A stretch of 64,000 nucleotides of DNA from DASYLJ01 sp036009625 (GCA_036009625.1 DASYLJ010000092.1:1-64000), one strand, 5' to 3'. Counted from the first letter of the stretch, positions 1 to 9,045 are shown. Notes: generated by a model from the letters alone, not told the origin. A program made the numbers and translations.

Positions 1-255
1 CCGGGCTGTATCGGTGGCGGCGTGTTCGTGGAGGTCGGAACGCCCGCGAACGTGCTTTTGATCGAGATGTGGCAGGAGGCAGCACAGCTCGAGACCCATG
101 TGCGCTCCCCGTGGTACCACCGCCTGCTCGCGATCATGGAGACGGCTGCTGAACGTCCGACGCTCCGCTTCAGCTTCGTCACCGAGACGCGCGGCCTCGA
201 ATGGGTCGAGCAGGTTCGACTCGGTAGCACGGTGTCACCGGTGGGTAAGGGATGA
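1..255 (+). CDS. Antibiotic biosynthesis monooxygenase-like (ABM) protein, C-terminal part
   Basis: Only the last 84 codons are in the window; the reading frame is open from base 1, so the gene begins upstream. The pattern of a PGCIG segment, then LLIEMW, then H..SPWYHRLL, then a closing strand with RG, resembles the small ABM/dimeric alpha-beta barrel fold (PF03992-type), proteins that act as small monooxygenases or as heme- or quinone-handling proteins. The TGA stop at 253-255 overlaps the ATG of the next gene, so the two are probably translated together. The family call rests on the C-terminal half only and the substrate cannot be inferred. Confidence 0.6.
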   Translation, partial: PGCIGGGVFVEVGTPANVLLIEMWQEAAQLETHVRSPWYHRLLAIMETAAERPTLRFSFVTETRGLEWVEQVRLGSTVSPVGKG

Positions 256-824
256 TGATGCGAGGCGATTCCGAAGCGACGTCAGGGCACTTCCGTTCGG
301 AGGGTCCACGCGGGATGGTGCCGCCGAGCGCCGACGACCGTCGGGAGCTCGGTGACATCGTGCAGCAGATCGTCGCCCGGTTGGTTCCCTACGGCTCCCC
401 GGACATGAAGTCCGTCGCGGAGATCGTGCAGGTGAGCTCCCGGACGCTGCAACGCCGCCTGTTCGACGAGGGCCGCACCTTCGCCGACCTGGTCGCGCAG
501 GTGCGCTGCGACCTCGCGCAGCGGATGCTCGAAGACCCGGTCCGGAAGGTCGTCGACGTCGCGTTGGACCTCGGGTACTCGGATCACGCCCACTTCACTC
601 GCGCCTTCGTGCGCTGGACGGGCGAGTCACCGCGCAATTTCCGACGACGGCGCTCGACCAACGCTGCGGCGACCCCTCGGCTCGAGAATGTTCGCGTGAC
701 CGCATCGCCGGTCGCGCGCGGTGGCACCGCGAACGCGATGCAGGATACAGGGCGGGCTCCGCGTGGAGCTCGTGAGGATCAGACAGTGAACGGCCGCCGC
801 TGCGCGGCAGGGAGAACCCAATGA
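252..824 (+). CDS. AraC-family transcriptional regulator, DNA-binding domain only
   Basis: 190 aa. Residues about 35-133 form a typical AraC C-terminal double helix-turn-helix: SVAEIVQVSSRTLQRRL is the first HTH, and VVDVALDLGYSDHAHFTRAFVRWTGESPRNFR is the second HTH with the family signature. The usual 150-200 residue N-terminal sensor domain is absent, so this is a stand-alone DNA-binding domain or the remnant of a full-length regulator. The last 55 residues are Arg/Ala-rich and unlike the family. The start overlaps the preceding stop (ATGA) and its own stop overlaps the sulfatase start (ATGA), so it is translationally coupled to both and may regulate the sulfatase genes. An in-frame ATG at 315 is an alternative start. 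Confidence 0.75.
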   Translation: MMMRGDSEATSGHFRSEGPRGMVPPSADDRRELGDIVQQIVARLVPYGSPDMKSVAEIVQVSSRTLQRRLFDEGRTFADLVAQVRCDLAQRMLEDPVRKVVDVALDLGYSDHAHFTRAFVRWTGESPRNFRRRRSTNAAATPRLENVRVTASPVARGGTANAMQDTGRAPRGAREDQTVNGRRCAAGRTQ

Positions 825-2521
825 CTCGGTTGCTCGTCTCACTCGCGCTCGCCATCGGCGTGTGCGGAACCGCCCCCCTCGTGGGAGCCCAGGACAAGAA
901 GCCAAACATCCTCTTCATCATGGGCGACGACATCGGGTGGATGCAGCCGAGCATCTACCACCGTGGCCTGGCCGTCGGTGAAACACCCAACATCGATCGC
1001 ATCGGGCAAGAGGGCGCGATCTTCATGACCTACTACGCGGAGCAGAGCTGCACGGCCGGCCGCAACGCGTTCTTCACTGGCATGCATCCGCTGCGCACCG
1101 GCATGATCCCGCCGCAGCTCCCGGGCAGCCCGAGCTACCTACGGCCGGGAACGCCGGCGCTGGCGCAGTTCCTGAAGGACCTCAACTACAACACCGGCGA
1201 GTTCGGCAAGAACCACCTCGGCGACCACACCGATGCGTTGCCGACGGCGCACGGCTTCCAGGAGTTCTGGGGCTATCTGTACCACCTGGACGCGATGCAG
1301 GGCGTGAGCTTCCCCGACATCAACAAGTCGCCGACGGAACAGACCGTCGCGCCGCCGTGCAAGAACACGCCGATCCCCGGCATCCCGGAGGTGCCCGGCG
1401 CGGTGGATCCGAAGACGACGATCTGCCTCACCCCGCCGCGCAACGTCCTCTTCTGCAAGTCCTCCGACGGCAGCTCGAAGAACCAGGCGTGTCAGGATCA
1501 GGGCCCGCTGACGCTCGAGCGGTCGAAGGGCATCGACGAAGAGATCTCGGCGAAGGTCATCGATTTCCTCGATCGCAACGATCCCAAGAAGACCAACGCG
1601 CCCTTCTTCGTCTGGTACAACCCGGCCCGCATGCACATCACGACCGTGCTGAACGACAAGTACATGGCGATGGTGGGCGAGCCGGGTGGCAAGGACTGGG
1701 GCGTCAACGAAGCCGGCATGAAGCAGATGGACGACAACATCGGGCTCGTCCTGAAGAAGCTCGAAGACATGGGCGAGCTCGACAACACCATCATCGCGTT
1801 CACCACGGACAACGGCGCCGAGACGATCACCTATCCCGACGGCGGCACCACACCCTTCAAGGGCGGCAAGCTGACCACCTGGGAAGGTGGCATGCGCGCG
1901 CCGCTGGTGGTGCGGTGGCCCGGCCACATCAAGCCGGGAACGGTGAAGTCCGACATCTTCGCGTCGCTCGACTGGCTGCCCACGCTCGTCGACATCGCCG
2001 GTGGTCCCAAGGGCAACGATCTCAAGAAGCAGATCGAAGCCGGCAAGTACCCGGGGATCGTCAAGACGACGCTCGACGGCGTGAATCAGCGCGACTACCT
2101 GGAAGGCAAGTCGGACAAGTCGGCGCGTGACACCTTCTACTACTACTCCGGCCCCGTCCCCTCGGCGGTGCGGTACAAGAACTGGAAGATCTACTTCACG
2201 ATGGTGCCGAGCAACCCGCTCGGCTTCGTCGGTGGGCCGCTCCCGTATCACTGGGCGCAGGTCAACAACATCAAGCGCGACCCCTTCGAGACCGCCGTCG
2301 GCGACGAGCAGAAGACCATGTTCAGCATGGGCGGGGCGCTCGCTGGACCGGTCACCGCCTACGTCTACGATTGGAACATGCTGCCCATCGGCCAGGCCCT
2401 CTGGCTGAAGGAGCTCGAGACGTACGTGGCGTTCCCGCCGATGCAGGACCCGGCGAGCTACAACCTCACGCAGGTCATGGACCAGCTGAAGAAGCAGAAG
2501 ACGTCCGGCGCGAGCGACTGA
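821..2521 (+). CDS. Exported arylsulfatase-type sulfatase (first of a tandem pair)
   Basis: 566 aa. An N-terminal signal peptide (hydrophobic residues about 4-22, cleavage near GAQ-D) sends it to the periplasm or outside. PNILFIMGDDIGW carries the metal-binding Asp pair (36-37). The sulfatase signature Cys77-Thr-Ala-Gly-Arg81 fits C-x-A/P-x-R, where the Cys is oxidised to formylglycine. Further family blocks are FTTDNGAETITYPDGG (metal ligands) and the GGMRAPLVVRWPG segment. It would hydrolyse sulfate esters; the substrate is unknown. A GGAGA ribosome-binding site lies about 5 bases before the ATG, which overlaps the stop of the AraC-type gene. No formylglycine-generating enzyme is in the window. 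The downstream gene is a paralogue. Confidence 0.95.
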   Translation: MTRLLVSLALAIGVCGTAPLVGAQDKKPNILFIMGDDIGWMQPSIYHRGLAVGETPNIDRIGQEGAIFMTYYAEQSCTAGRNAFFTGMHPLRTGMIPPQLPGSPSYLRPGTPALAQFLKDLNYNTGEFGKNHLGDHTDALPTAHGFQEFWGYLYHLDAMQGVSFPDINKSPTEQTVAPPCKNTPIPGIPEVPGAVDPKTTICLTPPRNVLFCKSSDGSSKNQACQDQGPLTLERSKGIDEEISAKVIDFLDRNDPKKTNAPFFVWYNPARMHITTVLNDKYMAMVGEPGGKDWGVNEAGMKQMDDNIGLVLKKLEDMGELDNTIIAFTTDNGAETITYPDGGTTPFKGGKLTTWEGGMRAPLVVRWPGHIKPGTVKSDIFASLDWLPTLVDIAGGPKGNDLKKQIEAGKYPGIVKTTLDGVNQRDYLEGKSDKSARDTFYYYSGPVPSAVRYKNWKIYFTMVPSNPLGFVGGPLPYHWAQVNNIKRDPFETAVGDEQKTMFSMGGALAGPVTAYVYDWNMLPIGQALWLKELETYVAFPPMQDPASYNLTQVMDQLKKQKTSGASD

Positions 2522-2549
2522 GCGCCGTCCGTTCGCGAAGTGAGAGAAT

Positions 2550-2575
2550 GCGGGCGGCCCATCAGGGCCGCCCGC
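2550..2575 (+). terminator. GC-rich hairpin between the two sulfatase genes
   Basis: An 11-bp perfect stem (GCGGGCGGCCC with its complement) around a 4-base ATCA loop, starting 28 bases after the first sulfatase stop. No T-tract follows, so it may act as a partial terminator, an mRNA 3' stabiliser or a processing site that sets different levels of the two sulfatases. Confidence 0.6.
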
Positions 2576-2606
2576 TCTACGTAGTGACGCAGCCAAGAAG
2601 GTGACG

Positions 2607-4202
2607 ATGACCGCACATCCGTTCCGTTTGAGTGTTCTGCTCCTCGCCGCCGCGCTCTGTGCCGCACCGTCTGCGGCCGTGGCACAGGGCCAGCAGCGCA
2701 AGCCGAACATCCTCGTCATCTGGGGCGACGACATCGGCGTCTTCAACATCAGCGCCTACAACCTCGGCGGCATGGGCTACCGGACGCCCAACATCGACCG
2801 CATCGCCAGGGAAGGCGCGCTCTTCACCGACTTCTACGGTCAGCAGAGCTGCACCGCCGGTCGCGCCGCGTTCATCCTCGGCCAGCATCCGTTCCGCACG
2901 GGCATGCTCACCATCGGCATGCCGGGGTCGCCGCACGGCATCCCCGAATGGTCGCCCACCATTGCCGATCTGCTGAAGGGGCAGGGCTACGTCACCGGCC
3001 AATTCGGCAAGAACCACCTCGGCGATCGCGACGAGCATCTGCCGACGGTGCACGGGTTCGACGAGTTCTTCGGCAACCTCTACCACCTGAACGCCGAGGA
3101 AGAGCCGGAGACGTACTACTACCCGAAGGATCCCGAGTTCCGGAGGAAGTTCGGTCCGCGTGGCGTCCTCCACACCAAGAGCGACGGCAAGGGTGGGCAG
3201 ACGATCGAGAACACCGGCCCGATGACCAAGAAACGGATGGAGACCGCGGACGGCGAGTTCTACGCCGCCGCGACCAAGTTCATCGACGAGGCCCACAAGC
3301 AGGACAAGCCGTTCTTCGTCTGGTTCAACACCACGCGCATGCACGTGTGGACGCGCCTGAGCCCCCAGGCCGAGGGCGTCACCGGCATCGGCCTCTATCC
3401 CGACGGCATGGTCGAGCACGACAAGATGGTCGGCGACATGCTGAAGCACCTCGACGACCTCGGCATCACCAACGACACGATCGTCGTCTACGGCACCGAC
3501 AACGGCGCGGAGACCGGCACGTGGCCCGACGGTGGGACGACGCCGTACCACGGCGAGAAGGGCACGACCTGGGAGGGCGGGTTCCGCGTGCCCTGCCTGG
3601 TGCGCTGGCCGGGCGTGATCAAGCCGGGAACGCTCGTCAACGACATCATGTCGCAGGAAGACTGGATGCCGACGTTCCTCGCGGCGGCGGGCGAGCCCGA
3701 CATCGTCGGCAAGCTGGAGCAGGGCTACAAGGTCGGCAGCAAGCAGTACAAGATACATCCCGACGGCTACAATTTCCTGCCGTACTTCAAGGGTGACGCC
3801 CCGAAGGGTCCGCGCGAGGAGATCTACTACTTCGGCCAGGGCGGCGAGCTGAACGCCGTCCGCTGGAACGACTGGAAGGTCCACTTCGCCGTGACCAACG
3901 GCAACATCGCGACGGCGGTGCGGGATATCCCGGGGTGGCCGGTGATCGTCAACCTGCGCGCCGATCCGTTCGAGAAGGCGCCGCACGAGTCCGGGCTGTA
4001 CCTGCGCTGGTACGCCGACAACATCTGGCTGTTCGTGCCGGTGCAGGACAAGCTGCGGCAGTTCCTGATGACCCTGCCGCAGTTCCCCTTCCAGGAGGGG
4101 AGCAGCCTGAACGCCGCGAACATCAACTACGACTCGCTCAAGGCCATGAACGCGATGAAGCGTCTAGGCGAGTTGGAGACGATGTCCTCTCCCCGGAACT
4201 GA
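2607..4202 (+). CDS. Exported arylsulfatase-type sulfatase (second of a tandem pair)
   Basis: 531 aa from the ATG at 2607. A GTG at 2601 is also in frame, but AAGAAGG ending at 2601 is spaced correctly for the ATG. The signal peptide spans about residues 1-27 (cleavage near AVAQG). It has the metal-binding WGDDIG block, the formylglycine signature Cys82-Thr-Ala-Gly-Arg, and the YGTDNGAETGTWPDGG block. It is clearly homologous to the preceding sulfatase along its length (shared QSCTAGR, FGKNHLGD, TTWEGG, WPG.IKPGT) yet strongly diverged, so this is an old duplication and the substrates may differ. It is followed after 18 bases by an exported HAD phosphatase, probably in the same operon. Confidence 0.95.
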   Translation: MTAHPFRLSVLLLAAALCAAPSAAVAQGQQRKPNILVIWGDDIGVFNISAYNLGGMGYRTPNIDRIAREGALFTDFYGQQSCTAGRAAFILGQHPFRTGMLTIGMPGSPHGIPEWSPTIADLLKGQGYVTGQFGKNHLGDRDEHLPTVHGFDEFFGNLYHLNAEEEPETYYYPKDPEFRRKFGPRGVLHTKSDGKGGQTIENTGPMTKKRMETADGEFYAAATKFIDEAHKQDKPFFVWFNTTRMHVWTRLSPQAEGVTGIGLYPDGMVEHDKMVGDMLKHLDDLGITNDTIVVYGTDNGAETGTWPDGGTTPYHGEKGTTWEGGFRVPCLVRWPGVIKPGTLVNDIMSQEDWMPTFLAAAGEPDIVGKLEQGYKVGSKQYKIHPDGYNFLPYFKGDAPKGPREEIYYFGQGGELNAVRWNDWKVHFAVTNGNIATAVRDIPGWPVIVNLRADPFEKAPHESGLYLRWYADNIWLFVPVQDKLRQFLMTLPQFPFQEGSSLNAANINYDSLKAMNAMKRLGELETMSSPRN

Positions 4203-4220
4203 TCGCCTGAGGAGTCTCCG

Positions 4221-5237
4221 ATGAAGCCTCGTTGGTCACTCGTCCTCGCACTCGCCGCGCTGCTGTTCGCCGGTGCTCGCGTCCACGCCCAGTCGGATCC
4301 GCTGCCGTCGTGGAACGACGGCGCGTCCAAGCTGGCGATCATCGGCTTCGTGAAGGCCACCACCGACGCGTCCAGCCCGACGTTCGTTCCACCCGAGGCG
4401 CGAATCGCGGCCTTCGACCAGGATGGAACGACCTGGGTCTCACACCCGATGTACAGCCAGGTGGTCTACTGCCTGGAGCGCGTGCCGGTGATCGTGAAAG
4501 CGAAGCCGGAGCTCGCGAAGATGGAGCCCTTCAAGACCGTCATGTCCGGCGATCGCGCCGCGATGGCGAAGCTCAAGATGGCGGACCTCGAGAAGATCCT
4601 CGCCGCCACGCTGAGCGGCATGACCGTCGACGAGTTCCGTGTCGAAGTGGCCAAGTGGCTGGAAGGTGCCAAGGACCCGCGCTGGAAGCGTCCCTACACC
4701 GAGCTGATCTACCAGCCGATGCTCGAGGTCATGCAGTACCTGCGCAGCAACGGCTTCAAGACCTACATCGTCACCGGTGGTGGGCAGGACTTCGTACGCG
4801 TCTACTCCGAGAAGGTCTACGGCATCCCGCCCGAGCACGTGGTGGGGACCATGGGCGGCACGAAGTTCGGCTACGCCAAGGACGGCACCCCGATCCTCAC
4901 CAAGGAGCCCCGCCTCCTCCTGAACGACGACAAGGCGGGTAAGCCCGAGGGCATTCACCTCATGATCGGCCGACGGCCGTACGCGGCCTTCGGCAACTCG
5001 GCGGGCGACCGCGAGATGCTCGAGTACACCGGGGCGGGCGACGGCGCTCGTCTGATGATGCTGGTGCTGCACGACGACGCCACGCGCGAGTACGCCTACG
5101 GACCCGCCAAGGGACTGCCGGACACCAAGATCGGCACCTTCCCCCAGGCGCTGTACGACGAGGCCATGAAGCGCGGCTGGACGGTGATCAGCATGAAGGA
5201 CGACTGGAAACGCATCTTCCCGTTCGACGGGCACTAG
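4221..5237 (+). CDS. Exported HAD-superfamily phosphatase
   Basis: 338 aa with a signal peptide (residues about 1-23, VHAQS). HAD motif I is Asp66-Gln-Asp68-Gly-Thr (FDQDGT), motif II is IVTGGGQ, the motif III lysine is probably in the NDDKAGK segment, and motif IV is AFGNSAGDREM. The arrangement resembles phosphoserine-phosphatase-like HAD enzymes. As an exported protein it would dephosphorylate an extracytoplasmic substrate. The start has AGGAG seven bases upstream and the gene follows the second sulfatase by 18 bases. Sulfate- and phosphate-removing enzymes in one transcription unit suggest release of inorganic sulfate and phosphate, or stepwise breakdown of a decorated polymer; this last step is inference. 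Confidence 0.88.
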   Translation: MKPRWSLVLALAALLFAGARVHAQSDPLPSWNDGASKLAIIGFVKATTDASSPTFVPPEARIAAFDQDGTTWVSHPMYSQVVYCLERVPVIVKAKPELAKMEPFKTVMSGDRAAMAKLKMADLEKILAATLSGMTVDEFRVEVAKWLEGAKDPRWKRPYTELIYQPMLEVMQYLRSNGFKTYIVTGGGQDFVRVYSEKVYGIPPEHVVGTMGGTKFGYAKDGTPILTKEPRLLLNDDKAGKPEGIHLMIGRRPYAAFGNSAGDREMLEYTGAGDGARLMMLVLHDDATREYAYGPAKGLPDTKIGTFPQALYDEAMKRGWTVISMKDDWKRIFPFDGH

Positions 5238-5351
5238 GCGCGGCGTAAGGGAGACACGACGAAGCCACGTCTGTGATTGGTCCGGTGCCGTCGGACTGAC
5301 GATGGCCTCGGAGTTGACGCGATACGGCCTCCTCGGCCGATAGTGAGCTCG

Positions 5352-6734
5352 ATGGCCGAGGCATCCCCGCTGACCGAGCAACTGGAATGCGACGTCTGCG
5401 TGGTCGGCGCCGGGTACGCCGGCCTCACCGCAGCGCATCGGCTGAGCAACGCCGGAAAGTCGGTCGTCGTCCTCGAGGCCCGGGACCGGGTGGGGGGCCG
5501 AGTGTGGACTCACCATCTCCCGGATGGATTGGGGATCGATCGTGGGGGCGGATGGCTCGGCCCGAAGCACGACGCGATCTTCGCCCTCGCTGCCGAGGTT
5601 GGCGTGACCACGTACAAGACGTGGGTGAAGGGCGCGCACCTCCTGGCCAGCGAGGGACGAACGCGTCGCTACACCGGTCTCATCCCGAAGATCAGTCCGC
5701 TCGCGGTGGTCACCCTCGCGCTCGCGCAGTGGAAGATCAACCGGATGGCGAGAACCGTGCCGCTGGACGTTCCGTGGACCGCCCCACGCGCCGCCGAATG
5801 GGACGCGCGCTCGGTTGCGTCGTGGCTCGAGCACTCCGGGATCCGCACGACGATCGCGCGCGACCTCTTCGAGTCGGCGGTGCGCGGACTCATGACGGCC
5901 GACCTGTCCGACGCGTCGCTGCTTCATCTGTTGTACCTGGCCCACGCCCACGGCAGCATCGACACCCTGTTCTCGATCGAGAACGGCGCCCAGGAGAACA
6001 TGGTGAATGGTGGCGCCGGCTCGATCGCGCACGAGATGGCCGACCAGCTCGGTGGGTCGATCCGGCTGCGCACGCCGGTCCGGGCCATCACGCAGCGCGA
6101 CGATCGCGTGCTCGTTGCTGCCGACGGTGTCACGGTCACGGCCCGGGACGTCGTCGTGTCGGTGCCGCCCGCGCTCGCGCTCGAGATCGCGTTCGAGCCG
6201 CCGCTTCCCGAGGATCGGATGGCGCTCTACCGCAACGCCATCGCCGGCTGGGAAACCAAGACGATGGTCGTCTACGAGGAGCCGTTCTGGCGCGCCGACG
6301 GCTACAGCGGCCAGACGGCCGAGCCGCGATCGGCCGCCGAGGTCACGCTGGATGCCAGCCCCTCGTCCGGGAGTCCAGGCATCATCGCCGCGTTCACGTT
6401 CGGCCCGATAGCCCAGCGCCTGGACTCGCTCGACGCGGACGTGCGTCGGAAGGCGGTGCTCGACGCCCTGGCCGCTCGACTCGGCCCCCGTGCCGCGAGC
6501 CCGATCGAGTTCGTCGAGACTTCGTGGTGGAAAGAGCGGTGGTCGCGCGGATGCTCCATGGCGCATTTCACGCTCGGCACCCTCACGCGCTACGGACACC
6601 TGTTGCGGAAGCCCGTCGGACGCGTGCACTGGGCTGGCACCGAAACGGCGACGGTGTCACACGGCGCGATCGACGGGGCGGTTCGTTCCGGTGAGCGTGT
6701 CGCGGCGGAGATTCTCGACGGCACCCGGGCATGA
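5352..6734 (+). CDS. Flavin monoamine oxidase family protein
   Basis: 460 aa from ATG 5352 (an in-frame GTG lies at 5343 and the frame is open further upstream). The N-terminal Rossmann motif VVGAGYAGL (residues 17-25) is followed by VVLEARDRVGGRVWT, the two classic FAD-binding blocks of amine oxidases. The C-terminal WAGTETA...GAIDGAVRSGERVA block closes the FAD site. Cys401 in the WSRGCSM segment sits where mammalian MAO carries the covalently attached flavin cysteine. No signal peptide, so cytoplasmic. It would oxidise an amine with O2; the substrate is unknown. It begins about 115 bases after the phosphatase stop and could be a separate unit. Confidence 0.92.
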   Translation: MAEASPLTEQLECDVCVVGAGYAGLTAAHRLSNAGKSVVVLEARDRVGGRVWTHHLPDGLGIDRGGGWLGPKHDAIFALAAEVGVTTYKTWVKGAHLLASEGRTRRYTGLIPKISPLAVVTLALAQWKINRMARTVPLDVPWTAPRAAEWDARSVASWLEHSGIRTTIARDLFESAVRGLMTADLSDASLLHLLYLAHAHGSIDTLFSIENGAQENMVNGGAGSIAHEMADQLGGSIRLRTPVRAITQRDDRVLVAADGVTVTARDVVVSVPPALALEIAFEPPLPEDRMALYRNAIAGWETKTMVVYEEPFWRADGYSGQTAEPRSAAEVTLDASPSSGSPGIIAAFTFGPIAQRLDSLDADVRRKAVLDALAARLGPRAASPIEFVETSWWKERWSRGCSMAHFTLGTLTRYGHLLRKPVGRVHWAGTETATVSHGAIDGAVRSGERVAAEILDGTRA

Positions 6735-6893
6735 CGTTCGCGATCCGCGGGCCAGGACATTCACGTTCAGTGCGTAGAAGACGATGTATGTGTGGCCAGG
6801 GGTTGCCGAGACGGAGCGGGATCGCCCGGCAGACGGTCGACCCGAGACCGAGCTCGACCCCGATCGTCGGAGCGCAAGGGAGGCTGCGATCGT

Positions 6894-7109
6894 ATGGCAC
6901 ACGATGTGACGTTCAGCGTTCCACCGAGAACCCTCGGAAAGACGGACATCGAATTCGTGGTGAAGCGCGACGGTGAGAAGTTCGGCACGCTGCGCATCTC
7001 CAAGGGCTCGTTGGTCTGGTTCCCCCGCAACGGAGTCAACGGTCGGAAGGTGAGTTGGCGACGGTTCGACGCCTTCATGGATGACAAGCCACAGAAAGAG
7101 CGGAGATGA
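6894..7109 (+). CDS. Small conserved protein (MAHDVTF...VKRDGEKFGTL type)
   Basis: 71 aa from ATG 6894, with AAGGGAGG about ten bases upstream. The pattern 'MAHDV.F.VP.R.LGK.D.EF.VK.DGE.FGTL.IS.GS.VWFP' resembles a widespread family of small uncharacterised bacterial proteins found as stand-alone genes. It is predicted to be mostly beta-strand with a basic C-terminus; there is no signal peptide or membrane segment. No function is assigned. An earlier in-frame ATG at 6792 would add an Arg-rich extension unlike the family and is not used. Confidence 0.75.
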   Translation: MAHDVTFSVPPRTLGKTDIEFVVKRDGEKFGTLRISKGSLVWFPRNGVNGRKVSWRRFDAFMDDKPQKERR

Positions 7110-7158
7110 ACGCGGTGGATCGGCGCCGGCGACGCTAGGCGCGCGGAGAGCGAGAACG

Positions 7159-7521
7159 ATGGTGATTCTCGGAATCGAGCACGTGCAGTTGGCGATGCCA
7201 GCTGGCCGAGAAGACGACGCGAGAGCGTTCTACTCCGGGCTCTTGGGAATACCCGAGACACCGAAACCGCCGGCGCTCGCACAACGTGGTGGCGTCTGGT
7301 TCGAAGACGGCACTCTCAAGCTCCATCTCGGCGTCGACGTCGATTTCCGTCCTGCCAGGAAGGCGCATCCCGCCCTGCTCGTGCGCGGGCTCAGCGCGCT
7401 GGTGACGCGTCTTCGGGAAGCTCGCGTCGACGTCGTCGAGGAACCGCTCGAAGGCTACCACCGGGTCTACGTCGCCGATCCCTTCGGGAATCGCATCGAG
7501 TTGATGGAGCCGGTCGGATGA
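7159..7521 (+). CDS. VOC-family (glyoxalase/bleomycin-resistance-like) protein
   Basis: 120 aa from ATG 7159. A single vicinal-oxygen-chelate domain: GIEHVQLAMP opens the first beta-alpha-beta module, FYSGLLGIPE follows, and YVADPFGNRIELMEP closes with the family's metal-ligand Glu. The His in IEHVQL and the Glu in RIELM are likely metal ligands. Such proteins act as lyases, dioxygenases or binding proteins; the substrate is not evident. It ends just before a strong hairpin shared with the convergent propeller gene. Confidence 0.88.
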   Translation: MVILGIEHVQLAMPAGREDDARAFYSGLLGIPETPKPPALAQRGGVWFEDGTLKLHLGVDVDFRPARKAHPALLVRGLSALVTRLREARVDVVEEPLEGYHRVYVADPFGNRIELMEPVG

Positions 7522-7563
7522 CCCTCCCAGGTGTCGTCATCCTGCCCTGACGCCGAGGGGAGG

Positions 7564-7597
7564 CATGGCCCGGCCGGGCATTGCCGGCCGGGCCATG
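7564..7597. terminator. Bidirectional terminator hairpin
   Basis: A perfect 14-bp inverted repeat (CATGGCCCGGCCGG and its complement) around a 6-base loop. It lies between the stop of the VOC gene (7521) and the stop of the convergent propeller gene (7604), which fits termination from both sides. Confidence 0.8.
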
Positions 7598-7603
7598 GAC
7601 GGC

Positions 7604-8890
7604 TCAGCGCCAGCGCAGCATGAACAGGTCGTCCGTCGCGTTGGTGTCGCCAGCGACGAGGTTGCCGGCGGGAGACGCGACCAGCAGCGTGCGACTGTCG
7701 GCGAAGCCGATCGCCTGGGAATCGCCGTTCGTCTCGCCACCGTCATGCGCCGCCGACACGCGGATGGTGGTCCCGCGTGCGAGGTCCCGCACGAAGACGT
7801 CGGCGGCCGCGTTGGTATCGCCGGCGACGAGGTTGTTGGCATGCGACCCGAACGCGACGTATCGCCCCTTCGGATCGAGGGTGCCGCGTGAGCTCCCGAA
7901 ATTGCCCTCGGTTCCGTTCGAGGAGACGCTCACGCGGCGCGTCTCGCCGCGGCGCAGGTCATGGAGGAACGAGTCGAAGACGTGGTTCGTGTCGCCGGCG
8001 ACGAGATTGTCGGCGGCCGACAGGAACAGCACCCACCGCCCGTTGCTGCTGACGATGGGCGACCGGCTCTGCAGGTTGCCCTCGACGCCGGCGTCGGAGA
8101 CGCTGGCGCGCACCAGCGTGCCGCGGGTGCGGTCGACCACGAACGCGTCGATCGCCCCGTTCGTGTCGCCGGGCACGAGATTGCTGGCGTCCGACTCGAA
8201 CGCGAGGTAGCGGCCGTTCGGGCTGATCTGCGGGCCGAGGCTGTCGTCGTTCGACTGGCCTTCGGACGGCTGCCCGACGCGCGTCGTCTGCCCCGTGCGG
8301 CGGTCGAGCACGTAGATGTCCTCGCGGTCGTTGGTGTCACCGAGGACGACGTTCGACGCGTAGGACTGGAACGCCACCCAGCGGCCGTCGTCGCTCATGG
8401 TGGGGAACCGGTTGCCGCCGTTGGTCTGGACGCCGTTCGGCCCGAGGCTCAGCCGGGTGGTGGTGTGCAGCGCGACGTCGCGCAGGAAGACGTCCTCGAA
8501 GCCGTTGGTGTCGCCGCCGACGAGATTCGTCGCGTGCGACCAGAAGAGGACGAGCCGCCCGTCGCGGGACACGCCGCTCGCGAAGCTGCGCCCGTTGGAC
8601 TGCACGCCGTCGTCGTCGACGCTGATGCGCACCGTCTCGCCAGAGGTGCGGTCGCGCCGGAACACGTCGGTCTTGCCGTTGGTGTCGCCGGGAACGAGGT
8701 TCGTCGCGTCCGACGAGAACACGACGTAGCGCGCGTTGGTGCTCGCGCCACCGAAGTAGCTCGGGCCGTTGCCCTGGCCGCCGTCGGCTGCGACGCTCAC
8801 GCGGGTCGTACTCTGCGCAGCGGCCGAAGCTGCCCCGAACGCGACCGTCGCGATCAGGCCGGCAACGGCGAAGACATGACGAGAATCCAT
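7604..8890 (-). CDS. Secreted TolB/WD40-like beta-propeller repeat protein
   Basis: 428 aa from the ATG at 8888-8890, which has AGGAGG upstream (bottom strand); the longer frame from 8932 is not favoured. Signal peptide residues about 1-26 (ASAAAQS). The rest is about eight repeats of 46-48 residues of the form 'NGRYVVF.SDATNLVPGDTN...DVF.RD...G.T.RVSV...G.Q.NG.S'. Each repeat carries Asp-rich GDTN turns that could bind calcium. No catalytic motif was seen, so it is probably structural or binding. It is related in repeat style to the larger gene at 13424-15385 but lacks that gene's C-terminal helical domain. Confidence 0.85.
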   Translation of the reverse strand: MDSRHVFAVAGLIATVAFGAASAAAQSTTRVSVAADGGQGNGPSYFGGASTNARYVVFSSDATNLVPGDTNGKTDVFRRDRTSGETVRISVDDDGVQSNGRSFASGVSRDGRLVLFWSHATNLVGGDTNGFEDVFLRDVALHTTTRLSLGPNGVQTNGGNRFPTMSDDGRWVAFQSYASNVVLGDTNDREDIYVLDRRTGQTTRVGQPSEGQSNDDSLGPQISPNGRYLAFESDASNLVPGDTNGAIDAFVVDRTRGTLVRASVSDAGVEGNLQSRSPIVSSNGRWVLFLSAADNLVAGDTNHVFDSFLHDLRRGETRRVSVSSNGTEGNFGSSRGTLDPKGRYVAFGSHANNLVAGDTNAAADVFVRDLARGTTIRVSAAHDGGETNGDSQAIGFADSRTLLVASPAGNLVAGDTNATDDLFMLRWR

Positions 8891-9045
8891 GGAGAGCCTC
8901 CTGTTGGGATTTGCCCGGATAGGACGCTCCACCAGCGACGGTTCATTGCACTGCCTATGACGGCAGGCTCCGCTCGGTGGTACGTGACACGCCTCGCGAG
9001 CCGTGTCTGGATGGTCCGAGGCATTCGCAGGGAGAGGCTGAGACG

